DNA of 64,000 nucleotides, taken from Gordonibacter sp. An230. Lineage in GTDB: Bacteria > Actinomycetota > Coriobacteriia > Coriobacteriales > Eggerthellaceae. Positions within the stretch are counted from its first letter, which is position 1. The number at the start of each line of letters is the position of its first letter. Position numbers and translations under genes: made by a program. Below the pieces are notes generated by a model that worked only from the letters and a program-made list of their open reading frames with translations, was not told the DNA's origin and searched no databases. The stretch lies in NCBI RefSeq assembly GCF_002159915.1, contig NZ_NFJP01000016.1, positions 18,052 to 82,051 on the forward strand, written 5' to 3'. Positions 9,276 through 17,164 of this stretch are shown in pieces.

Positions 9276-9291
9276 TGGCATCGATTTTGCA
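9276..9291 (+). promoter_or_regulatory. Sigma-54 promoter 3 (TGGCAT-N5-TTGCA)
   Basis: TGGCAT 9276-9281 and TTGCA 9287-9291 lie 48 bases before the second CoA-transferase. The GG-N10-GC geometry is exact. Confidence 0.75.
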
Positions 9292-9338
9292 AGTGGTCCA
9301 TCCATCGTAGGACGGCATCGCCGCAAAGGAGGAACCGT

Positions 9339-10580
9339 ATGAAAGCTCAAGATTGCCCGAAGTTCGGCCCGTTGCAAGGGGTGAAGGTGGTGAACCTCGC
9401 CATGGCCATCGCGGGTCCGTTCGCCTGCAGCCTGCTGGCCGACCTGGGTGCGGAGGTCATCGGCGTGGAAAGCCCGCGCGGCCGCGACACCTCGCGTCCC
9501 ACGAGCCAGGCGCTGCAAGGCTGGGGCACGCAGATGGAGCGGCGCAACACGCGCTCGCTGTGCATGAACGTGAAGGACGGCGCCGGGCGCGAATGGTTCT
9601 TCGAACTGCTCAAGCAGGCCGATATCCTCGTCGACGGCTTCCGCGGGGGTCAGATGGCGAAGTGGGGCATGTCGGACGAAGCGCTGTGGGAGATCAACCC
9701 GAAGCTGACCATCGCGCATATCTCGGGCTTCGGCCAGACGGGCGACCCGGCGTACGTATCGCGCGCCTCGTTCGACGGCATCGGGCAAGCCTACGGGTGC
9801 TTCATGGAGATGAACGGCTATCCCGACCGGTTGCCGGTGCTCGCGTTTCCCCAGGTGTCGGACTATTATGCGGGCTTCATGGCCAGCATCGGCGCGCTGG
9901 CCGGCTACATCAACGCGCAGCGCACGGGCAAGGGCGACAGCGTGGACGTGGCCCAGTACGAGGCCATGCTGCGCTGCGAGGGCTTCTACGCGCTGAACTA
10001 CCTGAACACGGGCGCGCTGCCCGTGCGCGAGGGGTCGCACAGCACGTCGAGCGCCGGCTACGGCACCTACATCTGCAAGGACGGCGTGCCAATTTATACG
10101 CTCATCCTCGGCCCCGGCGTGGTGCGCGCGGCGCTGCCCGTGTTCGGCCTGGAGTACGGCGGCGAGCTGTTCCCCGAGGGCGCGTCCGTTATCCCGTTCG
10201 GCAGCGAGGCGGGCATCGTGCTGGAAGAGGCCATGGAGGCGTTCTTCAAGCAGCACACCGCCGAGGAGGCCGAGCGCATCATGCTGGACGCGGGCGTGCC
10301 GTGCAGCCGCATCTACACGTTCGAGATGGCAGAGCGCGATCCCCACTACATCGCGCGTGAGAGCTTCACGCAGTGGCAGAGCTCGTACGATGACGGCGTG
10401 GTGCGCGGGGTGAACGTGGTGCCGCGGATGAAGAACAATCCTGGGCAGATCTGGCGCGGCATGCCGCTCGTGGGCGCCGACAACGAGGACATCTTGGAGG
10501 AGCTGGGCGCCACGCCCGACGACATCGCCGCACTGTACGGCGACCAGCTGCTCAAGAAGGAGAACGGCCCCTTCGGGTAA
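9339..10580 (+). CDS. CaiB/BaiF family CoA-transferase (module A, second copy)
   Basis: A 413-residue paralogue of the CoA-transferase at 6542. It shares FGPLQGVKVVNLAMAIAGPFA at the N-terminus, HISGFGQTGDPAYVSRASFD in the middle, and the C-terminal NVVPRMKNNPGQIWRG. These are class III CoA-transferase features. The ATG follows AAAGGAGGAACC. It is bounded by its own sigma-54 promoter and by a strong hairpin downstream, so it is probably a single-gene transcript. It may act on a different acid, or on the product, of the same pathway as the first copy. Confidence 0.9.
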   Translation: MKAQDCPKFGPLQGVKVVNLAMAIAGPFACSLLADLGAEVIGVESPRGRDTSRPTSQALQGWGTQMERRNTRSLCMNVKDGAGREWFFELLKQADILVDGFRGGQMAKWGMSDEALWEINPKLTIAHISGFGQTGDPAYVSRASFDGIGQAYGCFMEMNGYPDRLPVLAFPQVSDYYAGFMASIGALAGYINAQRTGKGDSVDVAQYEAMLRCEGFYALNYLNTGALPVREGSHSTSSAGYGTYICKDGVPIYTLILGPGVVRAALPVFGLEYGGELFPEGASVIPFGSEAGIVLEEAMEAFFKQHTAEEAERIMLDAGVPCSRIYTFEMAERDPHYIARESFTQWQSSYDDGVVRGVNVVPRMKNNPGQIWRGMPLVGADNEDILEELGATPDDIAALYGDQLLKKENGPFG

Positions 10581-10585
10581 GCGCG

Positions 10586-10616
10586 ACGGGGGCGCGATGG
10601 CGGTCGCGCCCCCCGT
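10586..10616. terminator. Hairpin between convergent genes
   Basis: ACGGGGGCGCGA (10586-10597) pairs with TCGCGCCCCCCGT (10604-10616), with one bulged C. It separates the CoA-transferase from the convergent toxin gene, whose stop codon begins at the next base. Confidence 0.7.
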
Positions 10617-10967
10617 TCAGGAAGCGAAGGCCCCGTCATTCTGGTTGCGCGGTCTGAACCGCGACAAAGGGTCGCGACCCTGGTCTTCGATGTAGTAGAC
10701 GTACACCTCTTCGCGCTCGTCGGATACTTCGTAATAGATGCCGTAGTGCCCGGCGTAGGCGACCATCACAGGCTCCTCGGGTTTCGCTGCTTCGTACAGG
10801 GGATCGTAGGTGCGGCCAATACCGGGAACCGTGTCGAGGATGCAGAGAACCCTGTCGATCCTCGTCCGGTCGGTCCTCGAAGCGATGTTCGTCATCGCTT
10901 CGAGGACGATGGGGGAGACGATCACCTCGTAGGTTGTCGGGTTATCTTCCTCTCGCGGCTCGTCCAT
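10617..10967 (-). CDS. RelE/ParE family toxin
   Basis: A 116-residue protein with the RelE/ParE fold pattern: YEVIVSPIVLEAM at the start and the C-terminal strands YGIYYEVSDEREEVYVYYIEDQGRDP. Family members cleave ribosome-bound mRNA or poison gyrase; which one applies is not clear. The ATG overlaps the antitoxin stop codon by one base (TGATG), so the two are translationally coupled. The pair is on the minus strand inside an otherwise plus-strand module, which suggests later insertion. Confidence 0.75.
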   Translation of the reverse strand: MDEPREEDNPTTYEVIVSPIVLEAMTNIASRTDRTRIDRVLCILDTVPGIGRTYDPLYEAAKPEEPVMVAYAGHYGIYYEVSDEREEVYVYYIEDQGRDPLSRFRPRNQNDGAFAS

Positions 10968-11185
10968 CAAAGACCCATCTTCTCGCGCACTTCGCGATAG
11001 GGCCTGCCGAGCACTTGCCGGATCTCGTCGCGGCCCTGCTTGATACCTTCCAACGTGCGCATTTCGCGCTTGTAGGCCAAATCGCGCAGCTCCATGGCCT
11101 CGTCGAACGCTTGGGCGTCCATGACAACGAGGTCCACCCCGCCGTTGCGCGTGATGTAGATAGGCTGGCGCGTCTTGCGGCACAA
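10967..11185 (-). CDS. Phd/YefM-like antitoxin, N-terminally truncated
   Basis: 72 codons from a TTG, beginning close to the motif PIYITRNGGVDLVVMD. That strand pair normally lies about 25-30 residues into Phd/YefM antitoxins. The frame is closed by a stop at 11210, and no other frame supplies the missing DNA-binding N-terminus. No ribosome binding site precedes the TTG. The toxin-binding C-terminal half is kept. The missing part coincides with the start of the sigma-54 promoter region of the MFS gene. Confidence 0.6.
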   Translation of the reverse strand: MCRKTRQPIYITRNGGVDLVVMDAQAFDEAMELRDLAYKREMRTLEGIKQGRDEIRQVLGRPYREVREKMGL

Positions 11186-11230
11186 AGGGAATGCGGCAGG
11201 GCCTGTCCTTCACCTCGCCTCCATCCAACT

Positions 11231-11246
11231 TGGCACGGTATTTGCT
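11231..11246 (+). promoter_or_regulatory. Sigma-54 promoter 4 (TGGCAC-N5-TTGCT)
   Basis: TGGCAC 11231-11236 and TTGCT 11242-11246 form a perfect element 51 bases before the second MFS gene. Its core TGGCACGGTA is identical to that of promoter 1. It probably drives the long operon to 22029. Confidence 0.8.
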
Positions 11247-11296
11247 TCGTGTCTCTCATCGTAGTTTTCAGGGGTTCGAGACAAGGAGATGAGGAC

Positions 11297-12565
11297 ATGG
11301 GCACTGCTCGAACCAAAGGAACTGTGTGGGCGTGGCTCGTCGTGATCGGCTGCATCGGCTTCTACTCCATCCCGACGGGCGTCATCGGCAACACGTCGGG
11401 CATTTTCGTGGCTCCGGTGATGGATCAGTTCGGATGGACCCAAACCGACACCACCATGTATCGCACCATCCAGCCGCTCGTCGCGGCGGTGTGCGCGCCT
11501 ATCGCCGGCAAGCTGATGGAGAGGTACAACCCGCGCTGGATCCTCGCGGCGGTGTCGGCGACGTTCGGCTTGGCGTCGTGGGCGAGCGCCTGGGCCACTG
11601 AACTGTGGCAGTGGAACCTCTACGGCGTGGTGTTCGGCGTGACTTCGGCGTTCTTCATGTATCTGGCGGCGCCCGTGCTCATCAACGCGTGGTTCAAAAA
11701 GGGCGCGGGCATGGCCGTCAGCATCACGGCGGCGGTGCTGTCCATCTTGGCAGCTGTTGCAAGCCCCATCGGGCAGGAGTTGATCAATCAGTTCGGATGG
11801 CAGACGGCCCGCGTCGCGCTCTCCCTCTTCACCACGGTGCTGTCGGTGGCGCTGACGGTGGCGTTCGTGCGCAAGAGCCCGTCGGCGATGGGCCTCATGC
11901 CGTTCGGCGCGAACGAGATGGACGCGTCCGACAGCAAGCTCGCTGCAGCCTCCGAGGCCGACGAGGGCGCCACGGTGGCCCAGGCCATCAAGTCGCCCGG
12001 CCTCTACCTGCTCATCCTCGTGGCGTGCATCTTCGTCATGTGCGCTGCGTTCTTCCAGCAGATTCCCGCGTTCTGCTCGCACGGAGCGCTCGGCGCGAGC
12101 GCGGGCGCTATGGCCGTGTCCATCATCATGGTGGGCGGCGTGGTGTTCAAGCTGGTGCTGGGCGCGCTCAACGACAAAATCGGCGTCAAGTGCACGGGCA
12201 TCATCGCCGCGTCGTGCGGAGCCATCGGCATCCTGCTCGCTTACATCGCCGGCGAGAACGTGGCCCTGTTCTACGCGGGTATGGTCGTGTTCGGCGGCGG
12301 CTACGCGGGCCTTACGGTCATCGCCCCCATGCTGGCGCGCGCGGCCTTCGGCTCGCTCAACTACTCGCAGATCTACTCCTGGGTGTCCACGGGCATCTTC
12401 ATCGCCACCGCCATCTCGTTTTTGGTGTACGGCACGATATACGACACGACGGGCTCGTTCGACCTGTGCTTCATCCTGGTCATCGCTTTGTACGTGCTGG
12501 CCGTCGTCTTGGTTCCCATCACGCTTGCGCTGTCCCGGAAGTCGTGGAAGCGCAGCGGTCGGTAA
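11297..12565 (+). CDS. MFS transporter, oxalate/formate-antiporter-like (module A, second copy)
   Basis: A 422-residue paralogue of the MFS protein at 7943, with the same first-loop block (FVAPVMDQFGWTQTDTTMY) and a similar helix layout. It is probably an organic-acid carrier or exchanger in the cytoplasmic membrane. The ATG at 11297 follows AAGGAGATGAGGAC. It is first in a plus-strand operon with only 34 bases to the next gene, which ties the transported compound to the CoA-linked flavoenzymes downstream. Confidence 0.87.
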   Translation: MGTARTKGTVWAWLVVIGCIGFYSIPTGVIGNTSGIFVAPVMDQFGWTQTDTTMYRTIQPLVAAVCAPIAGKLMERYNPRWILAAVSATFGLASWASAWATELWQWNLYGVVFGVTSAFFMYLAAPVLINAWFKKGAGMAVSITAAVLSILAAVASPIGQELINQFGWQTARVALSLFTTVLSVALTVAFVRKSPSAMGLMPFGANEMDASDSKLAAASEADEGATVAQAIKSPGLYLLILVACIFVMCAAFFQQIPAFCSHGALGASAGAMAVSIIMVGGVVFKLVLGALNDKIGVKCTGIIAASCGAIGILLAYIAGENVALFYAGMVVFGGGYAGLTVIAPMLARAAFGSLNYSQIYSWVSTGIFIATAISFLVYGTIYDTTGSFDLCFILVIALYVLAVVLVPITLALSRKSWKRSGR

Positions 12566-12599
12566 ATCGCGCAATCGAGAGAAAGAGGAGAACTACCCG

Positions 12600-13892
12600 G
12601 TGGACGAAGAAGTATTCGATGTTGTGATCGTCGGCGGCGGCCTGGCCGGCTGCGCGGCGGCGTACGCGTTGGCGAAGGCCGGCGTGGAGGTGGTCGTGGT
12701 GGAGCGCGGGGCGTTCAGCGGCTCCAAGAACATGACGGGCGGCCGTCTGTACGGCCACAGCCTTGAAAAGCTCATGCCGGGCTTTGCGGCGTCTGCTCCG
12801 GTGGAGCGGCTGATCACGCGAGAGCGCCTGTCGTTTCTCACCAACGACAGCGCCACCACGATGGACTTCGCGAGCACGTCCCTAGGCGCGCCGGCGTGCG
12901 CTTCGTACGCGGTGCTGCGCGCTCCGTTCGACCAGTGGCTGGCCGAGCAGGCGGAGAACGAGGGGGCGATGTTCGTCAATGAGATTCGCGTGGACGACCT
13001 TATCGTGCGCGACGGACGCGTGTGCGGCGTGCGTGCGGGCGAGGACGACATGGAGGCGAAGGTGGTGCTTTTGGCCGATGGCGCAGTGTCGCTTTTGGGC
13101 CAGAAGCTGGGCATGGTGTCGCCGCTCGACCCGCACGCCATGGCGGTGTCGGCCAAAGAGGTCATCCAGCTAGACGAGAAGACCGTGTCGGATCGGTTCG
13201 GCTGCGCGCCGGGCGAGGGCTGCGCCTGGCTGTTCGACGGGTCGTGCACCGACGGGCATATCGGCGGCGGTTTTCTGTACACGAACCGCGACAGCATCTC
13301 GCTCGGCGTGGTCACCACCATCGGCGACATCGACCACAGCGACACTTCGGTGCCCGAGATGCTCAAGCGCTTGGAGCGCCATCCCGTGGTGGCTCCGCTC
13401 ATCGAAGGCGGCACCCTGCGCGAGTACACGGGCCGCATGATCCTCGAGGGAGGCATCGCCGCCGTTCCCGAGCTTGTGCGCGACGGCGTGCTCATCGCGG
13501 GCGACGCCGCGGGCTTCGGGCTGAACACCGGCTACTGCGTGCGCGGCATGGACTTCGCCATCGAGTCGGGGCGCTTGGCTGCCGAGGCCATCCTCAAGGC
13601 GCGCGAAGCCGACGACTACCGCGCCGCCAGTCTGGGCGTGTACCGCACGCTGCTCGATGAGAGCTTCGTGATGCGGGATCTGAAGTTCTATCGCGGCTTC
13701 CCCTCCTTCATGGAACAGACGAGGCGCATGTTCGCCGAGTATCCCGTCATGTTGGAGGACCTGATGCTGGGCATGTTCCGCGTGGACGGCGCGCCGCCGA
13801 AGAAGCTGACGAAGAAGGCCCTGGCAGCAGCGAAAGGCGTGGGCCTCATGACGCTGGCGAAGGATGCGCGAAAGGGGTTGAAGGCGCTGTGA
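12600..13892 (+). CDS. fixC: FixC-like flavoprotein (ETF:quinone oxidoreductase family), module A
   Basis: A 430-residue FAD protein. VVIVGGGLAGCAAAYALAKAG is the N-terminal dinucleotide-binding fold, and GDAAGFGLNTGYCVRGMDFAIESG is the C-terminal FAD motif of FixC and ETF-QO proteins. These pass electrons from ETF to quinone with a small FixX ferredoxin. The GTG start is chosen for AAAGAGGAG upstream. The downstream fixX overlaps by GTGA. No etfAB is in this operon, so it may use the EtfAB encoded at 36258-37976 or act directly with the dehydrogenase at 19815. Confidence 0.87.
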   Translation: MDEEVFDVVIVGGGLAGCAAAYALAKAGVEVVVVERGAFSGSKNMTGGRLYGHSLEKLMPGFAASAPVERLITRERLSFLTNDSATTMDFASTSLGAPACASYAVLRAPFDQWLAEQAENEGAMFVNEIRVDDLIVRDGRVCGVRAGEDDMEAKVVLLADGAVSLLGQKLGMVSPLDPHAMAVSAKEVIQLDEKTVSDRFGCAPGEGCAWLFDGSCTDGHIGGGFLYTNRDSISLGVVTTIGDIDHSDTSVPEMLKRLERHPVVAPLIEGGTLREYTGRMILEGGIAAVPELVRDGVLIAGDAAGFGLNTGYCVRGMDFAIESGRLAAEAILKAREADDYRAASLGVYRTLLDESFVMRDLKFYRGFPSFMEQTRRMFAEYPVMLEDLMLGMFRVDGAPPKKLTKKALAAAKGVGLMTLAKDARKGLKAL

Positions 13893-14176
13893 TCGAGCAG
13901 ATGACGGTTGAGGAGAAGCTTGCCGCGGACAAGTTCCACGTGGACGAGGAGTGCGCCCATATCGAAGTGGACAAGGCGGCCAGCAAAAAAGACATCGAAC
14001 GGTTGGCGAAGCTGTGTCCGGCCGGCCTGTACGTGATCGACGAGCAGGGGAGCTTGAGCTTCGACTACGCCGGATGCCTGGAGTGCGGCACGTGCCTCGT
14101 GGCCGCCAAGGGCACGGTGGTCACGTCGTGGAACTATCCGCGCGGCGGCATGGGCGTGGAGTTTCGCCTGGGCTAG
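13889..14176 (+). CDS. fixX: FixX-like ferredoxin, module A
   Basis: A 95-residue ferredoxin-like protein of the FixX family. CPAGLY (near residue 46) and CLECGTC (near residue 66) are the cysteine motifs that hold a 4Fe-4S cluster. It should form the electron-transfer pair with FixC at 12600. It starts at a GTG overlapping the fixC stop (GTGA), so translation is coupled. The length is normal for FixX. Confidence 0.88.
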   Translation: MIEQMTVEEKLAADKFHVDEECAHIEVDKAASKKDIERLAKLCPAGLYVIDEQGSLSFDYAGCLECGTCLVAAKGTVVTSWNYPRGGMGVEFRLG

Positions 14177-14201
14177 GAACACCGAGAGAGGATTTGAGGC
14201 T

Positions 14202-16298
14202 ATGAGCACGCAGTACCCCATCTTGGGATCGCCGTTGCGGGTGAACGGCGTCACCTTGAAGAACCGCATGATCACCACGTCCATGTCGCCGGGCGCGGGC
14301 TACGTGACGAAGGACAACCGCCCCACGCAGCGTTTGGCGAACTACCTGGAGGAGCGCGCCGAAGGGCAGACGGCCCTCATCATCCAAACCGTCTGCCCGT
14401 GGAAGCGCAACGAGGTCGACCCCGGCCACATCCACGAGCTGCCCAGCTGCTACGACGAAAGCTGCATTCCCGATTTGCAGCGCTATATGATCGAGCCGGT
14501 GCACAAGCATGGCGGCCTCATCTGCGCGCAGCCGTACTACGTGCATGACTGGAAGCCCGACGCTGAAACACCGGAAGGCCCCTACGGCCCCTCCGACATC
14601 GCCATCCTCAAGTTCATGGGCGGCTTCCGCGCCATGACGCTCGAGCAGATCGAGGCGTTCAAGCGGCAGTTCTTCAACGTGGCGCGCGTGTGCAAGGCGG
14701 CCGGGTTCGACGCCATCGAGGTCATGGCCGGCGTGGGCGGCATCCTGAGCCGCTTCATGGCGCGCGCCACCAACAACCGCACCGACGAATACGGCGGCAG
14801 CCTGGAGAACCGCGTGAAGCTGACGCTCGAGGTGATCCGCGGGGTGCGCGAAGCGGTGGGGCCGGAGTTCCCCATCGTGGTGCGCTGGTCGCCCGTCGAC
14901 TTCATCAAGAGCCCTGCGGGCCCGGGCCTGTCCATGGAAGAGGCGCTGCGCATCGCGCCGATGCTGGAAGAGGCGGGATGCGACCTGCACGATCTGGCCG
15001 TGGGATGGCACGAGACGAGTGAGCCGCTCACCACGAAGGTCATCGAGGACGGTCACTGGGCGTTCATCTCGCAGCAGATCAAGACCGTGGCGAAGAAGCC
15101 GGTGGCTCAGGGGTATCGCAACACCGACCCGCGCGTGATGGAGCGGAACCTGCAGGACGGCAAGATGGACGTGGTGGCCGGGCTGCGCTACAGCATCGCC
15201 GACCCGGCGCTGCCCCGCAAGGTGATGGAGGACCGCACTCGCGACATGCGCCTGTGCATCGTGTGCTGCCGCTGCCTGGACGACGTGGTGAGCCAGGGCA
15301 AACCGCTCGACTATTGCGGCGTGAACCCGCGTTTGGGCGAGGAGCTCGACCACGAGGCCTTCCCGAAAGCGGCGAAGCGCAAGAGGGTGATGGTGGTGGG
15401 TTCGGGGCCGGCTGGCATCAACGCGGCGCTGACGGCGGCGCAGCGCGGCCATGCCGTGGACCTGTACGAGGAGGGTCCGCGCCTCGGCGGATGCGTGAAG
15501 ATGAGCAGCATATTCAGCCCCTATCACGAACGCTACCTGGATTACCTCCTCGCGCAGGTGAAGCAGCATCCCGAGATCACCGTGCACCTCAAGACGAAGG
15601 TCACGCCCGAGACGGTGCGGCAGGTCAAGCCCGACGCGGCCATCGTCGCGGTGGGCGGCAAGCCCGTGGGGCTGGACGTGCCGGGCGCCGACGGCAAGAA
15701 CGTCGTGTCGTCGCACGATTTCCTCGAGATGATCAACGGCCATAAGCCTGCGGGGAAGAAAGGCGCGCTCAACAGCTTCATGTGGGGCGCGGGGTCGATG
15801 TTCCTCAAGCATTACTACACGCCGTCGTTCGCGCGCACGATGACCGAGAAATCGCCGTGGCCGATCGGGCGCAGCGTCGCCATCATCGGCGGCGGCCTGC
15901 CGGGCTGCGAGTTCGGCCACCTGTGCATGGAGACGGGCCGCACCACGACAATCGTCGAGGAGCGCAAGAAGGTGGGCTTCGACGTGGGCGGTTCGGACCG
16001 TTTCGGGCTGATCAGCGGATTCAAAAAGGCCGAGAACGTCGAGCTGTACCCGCTCACGCGCGTTGCGGCCATCACCGAGGAGGGCGTGAAGGCCGTGCAG
16101 ACCACGCCGGAGGGCGACAGGGAACTGTTCATCCCCGCCAAGACCGTGGCCGTCACGCTGGGCCTTGCCGAGAACCACGATCTGGGCGAGGCGTTGAAGC
16201 CGCTCGTGAAAGAGGTGTACCTCGTGGGCGACTGCGAGACGCCGGGGCGCATCGCCGACGCGACCAAGATGGGCTATCGCGCGGCGTGCGCGCTGTAA
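14202..16298 (+). CDS. NADH:flavin oxidoreductase / 2-enoate reductase family (FMN, 4Fe-4S, FAD)
   Basis: A 698-residue three-cofactor ene-reductase of the 2-enoate reductase, 2,4-dienoyl-CoA reductase and BaiCD/BaiH type. Residues 1 to about 340 are an old-yellow-enzyme FMN barrel (NNRTDEYGGSLENR). Near 348-370 lies the Fe-S motif CIVCCRCLxxxxxxxxxxxYC. VMVVGSGPAGINAAL near 397 binds FAD, and VAIIGGGLPGCEFGHL near 560 binds NAD(P)H. It would reduce an activated C=C bond of an acid or acyl-CoA. It lies 25 bases after fixX. The substrate is unknown. Confidence 0.9.
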   Translation: MSTQYPILGSPLRVNGVTLKNRMITTSMSPGAGYVTKDNRPTQRLANYLEERAEGQTALIIQTVCPWKRNEVDPGHIHELPSCYDESCIPDLQRYMIEPVHKHGGLICAQPYYVHDWKPDAETPEGPYGPSDIAILKFMGGFRAMTLEQIEAFKRQFFNVARVCKAAGFDAIEVMAGVGGILSRFMARATNNRTDEYGGSLENRVKLTLEVIRGVREAVGPEFPIVVRWSPVDFIKSPAGPGLSMEEALRIAPMLEEAGCDLHDLAVGWHETSEPLTTKVIEDGHWAFISQQIKTVAKKPVAQGYRNTDPRVMERNLQDGKMDVVAGLRYSIADPALPRKVMEDRTRDMRLCIVCCRCLDDVVSQGKPLDYCGVNPRLGEELDHEAFPKAAKRKRVMVVGSGPAGINAALTAAQRGHAVDLYEEGPRLGGCVKMSSIFSPYHERYLDYLLAQVKQHPEITVHLKTKVTPETVRQVKPDAAIVAVGGKPVGLDVPGADGKNVVSSHDFLEMINGHKPAGKKGALNSFMWGAGSMFLKHYYTPSFARTMTEKSPWPIGRSVAIIGGGLPGCEFGHLCMETGRTTTIVEERKKVGFDVGGSDRFGLISGFKKAENVELYPLTRVAAITEEGVKAVQTTPEGDRELFIPAKTVAVTLGLAENHDLGEALKPLVKEVYLVGDCETPGRIADATKMGYRAACAL

Positions 16299-16317
16299 GA
16301 GAAGGGGAGGAAATGCG

Positions 16318-17139
16318 ATGGCAGATCAGCCTGTCGTTTTGAGCGAAGGCGGCGAGTTCGCCGAGGTCGAAGGGCCTTCGGCGCGCGACGTGGTGTACGC
16401 CGAGCGGCTCGAAGGCGGCATCGAGGTGGTGTTCCTCAACCAGCCGCAGAAGAAAAACGCCCTGTCGGCACCGATGATGGACAAGCTGAACGCCCTGTTG
16501 TCTCGGGCTGACGAAGACCCTGCGGTGCGCGTGGTGGTGCTGCGGGGCGCGGGCGAGAACTTCTCGAGCGGTGGAGACTTGAGCCAAGGTCCCGCAGCCG
16601 TACCCGGGCCGGAGGGCGCTCGCCTCACGCTGCGACGCTACCTGGGCGTGGTGCGCACGGTGCGCTCGATGGCCAAGCCGGTGATCGCCATGGTGGACGG
16701 GTACGCCGTGGGGGGCGCGTTCGCGCTGGCGCTCGCGTCCGACCTTGTGTGCGCCTCCGACCGTGCGCTGTTCGTGCCTGCGTTCTGCCAGATAGGCATC
16801 ATGCCCGAGATGGGCATGTGCAAGTTCTTGCCGGAGTTGGTGGGCGCCCAGCGCGCCAAGGAGCTGCTGTTCTTCGGTGGGAAGGTATCTGCGCAGCGCC
16901 TGTGCGACTGGGGCCTCGTGAACCGCGTGTTCCCGGCGGCGGCGCTCGAGGAGGAGACGCTTTCGTTCGCGCGCGAGCTGGCCGCGATGCCCGACGCGTC
17001 CATCCAGATCACGAAGGGCCTCGTGAACGCGCTTGCCGACGGCAACTTGGAGGCGTGTCTGCAAGCGGAATCGACGGCATCGCCGTTTTGCACCACAACA
17101 GGGGCTTACGCTGCCGCCATGGAGCGGTTCGCCCGTTAG
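16318..17139 (+). CDS. Enoyl-CoA hydratase/isomerase family protein
   Basis: A 273-residue crotonase-fold protein. The oxyanion-hole segments VVVLRGAGENFSSGGDL and AMVDGYAVGGAFALALASD are present. At the first catalytic site the usual PE(I) Glu (Glu144 of rat hydratase) is replaced, reading FCQIGIMPEMG. A Glu is kept in RAKELLFFG, the region of Glu164. One remaining Glu is typical of isomerases rather than hydratases, so a double-bond shift is plausible. It starts 19 bases after the ene-reductase. An extra N-terminus of about 30 residues precedes the fold. Confidence 0.85.
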   Translation: MADQPVVLSEGGEFAEVEGPSARDVVYAERLEGGIEVVFLNQPQKKNALSAPMMDKLNALLSRADEDPAVRVVVLRGAGENFSSGGDLSQGPAAVPGPEGARLTLRRYLGVVRTVRSMAKPVIAMVDGYAVGGAFALALASDLVCASDRALFVPAFCQIGIMPEMGMCKFLPELVGAQRAKELLFFGGKVSAQRLCDWGLVNRVFPAAALEEETLSFARELAAMPDASIQITKGLVNALADGNLEACLQAESTASPFCTTTGAYAAAMERFAR

Positions 17140-17164
17140 CGCCGAGGTTGCGAAGGGGGTTTGC

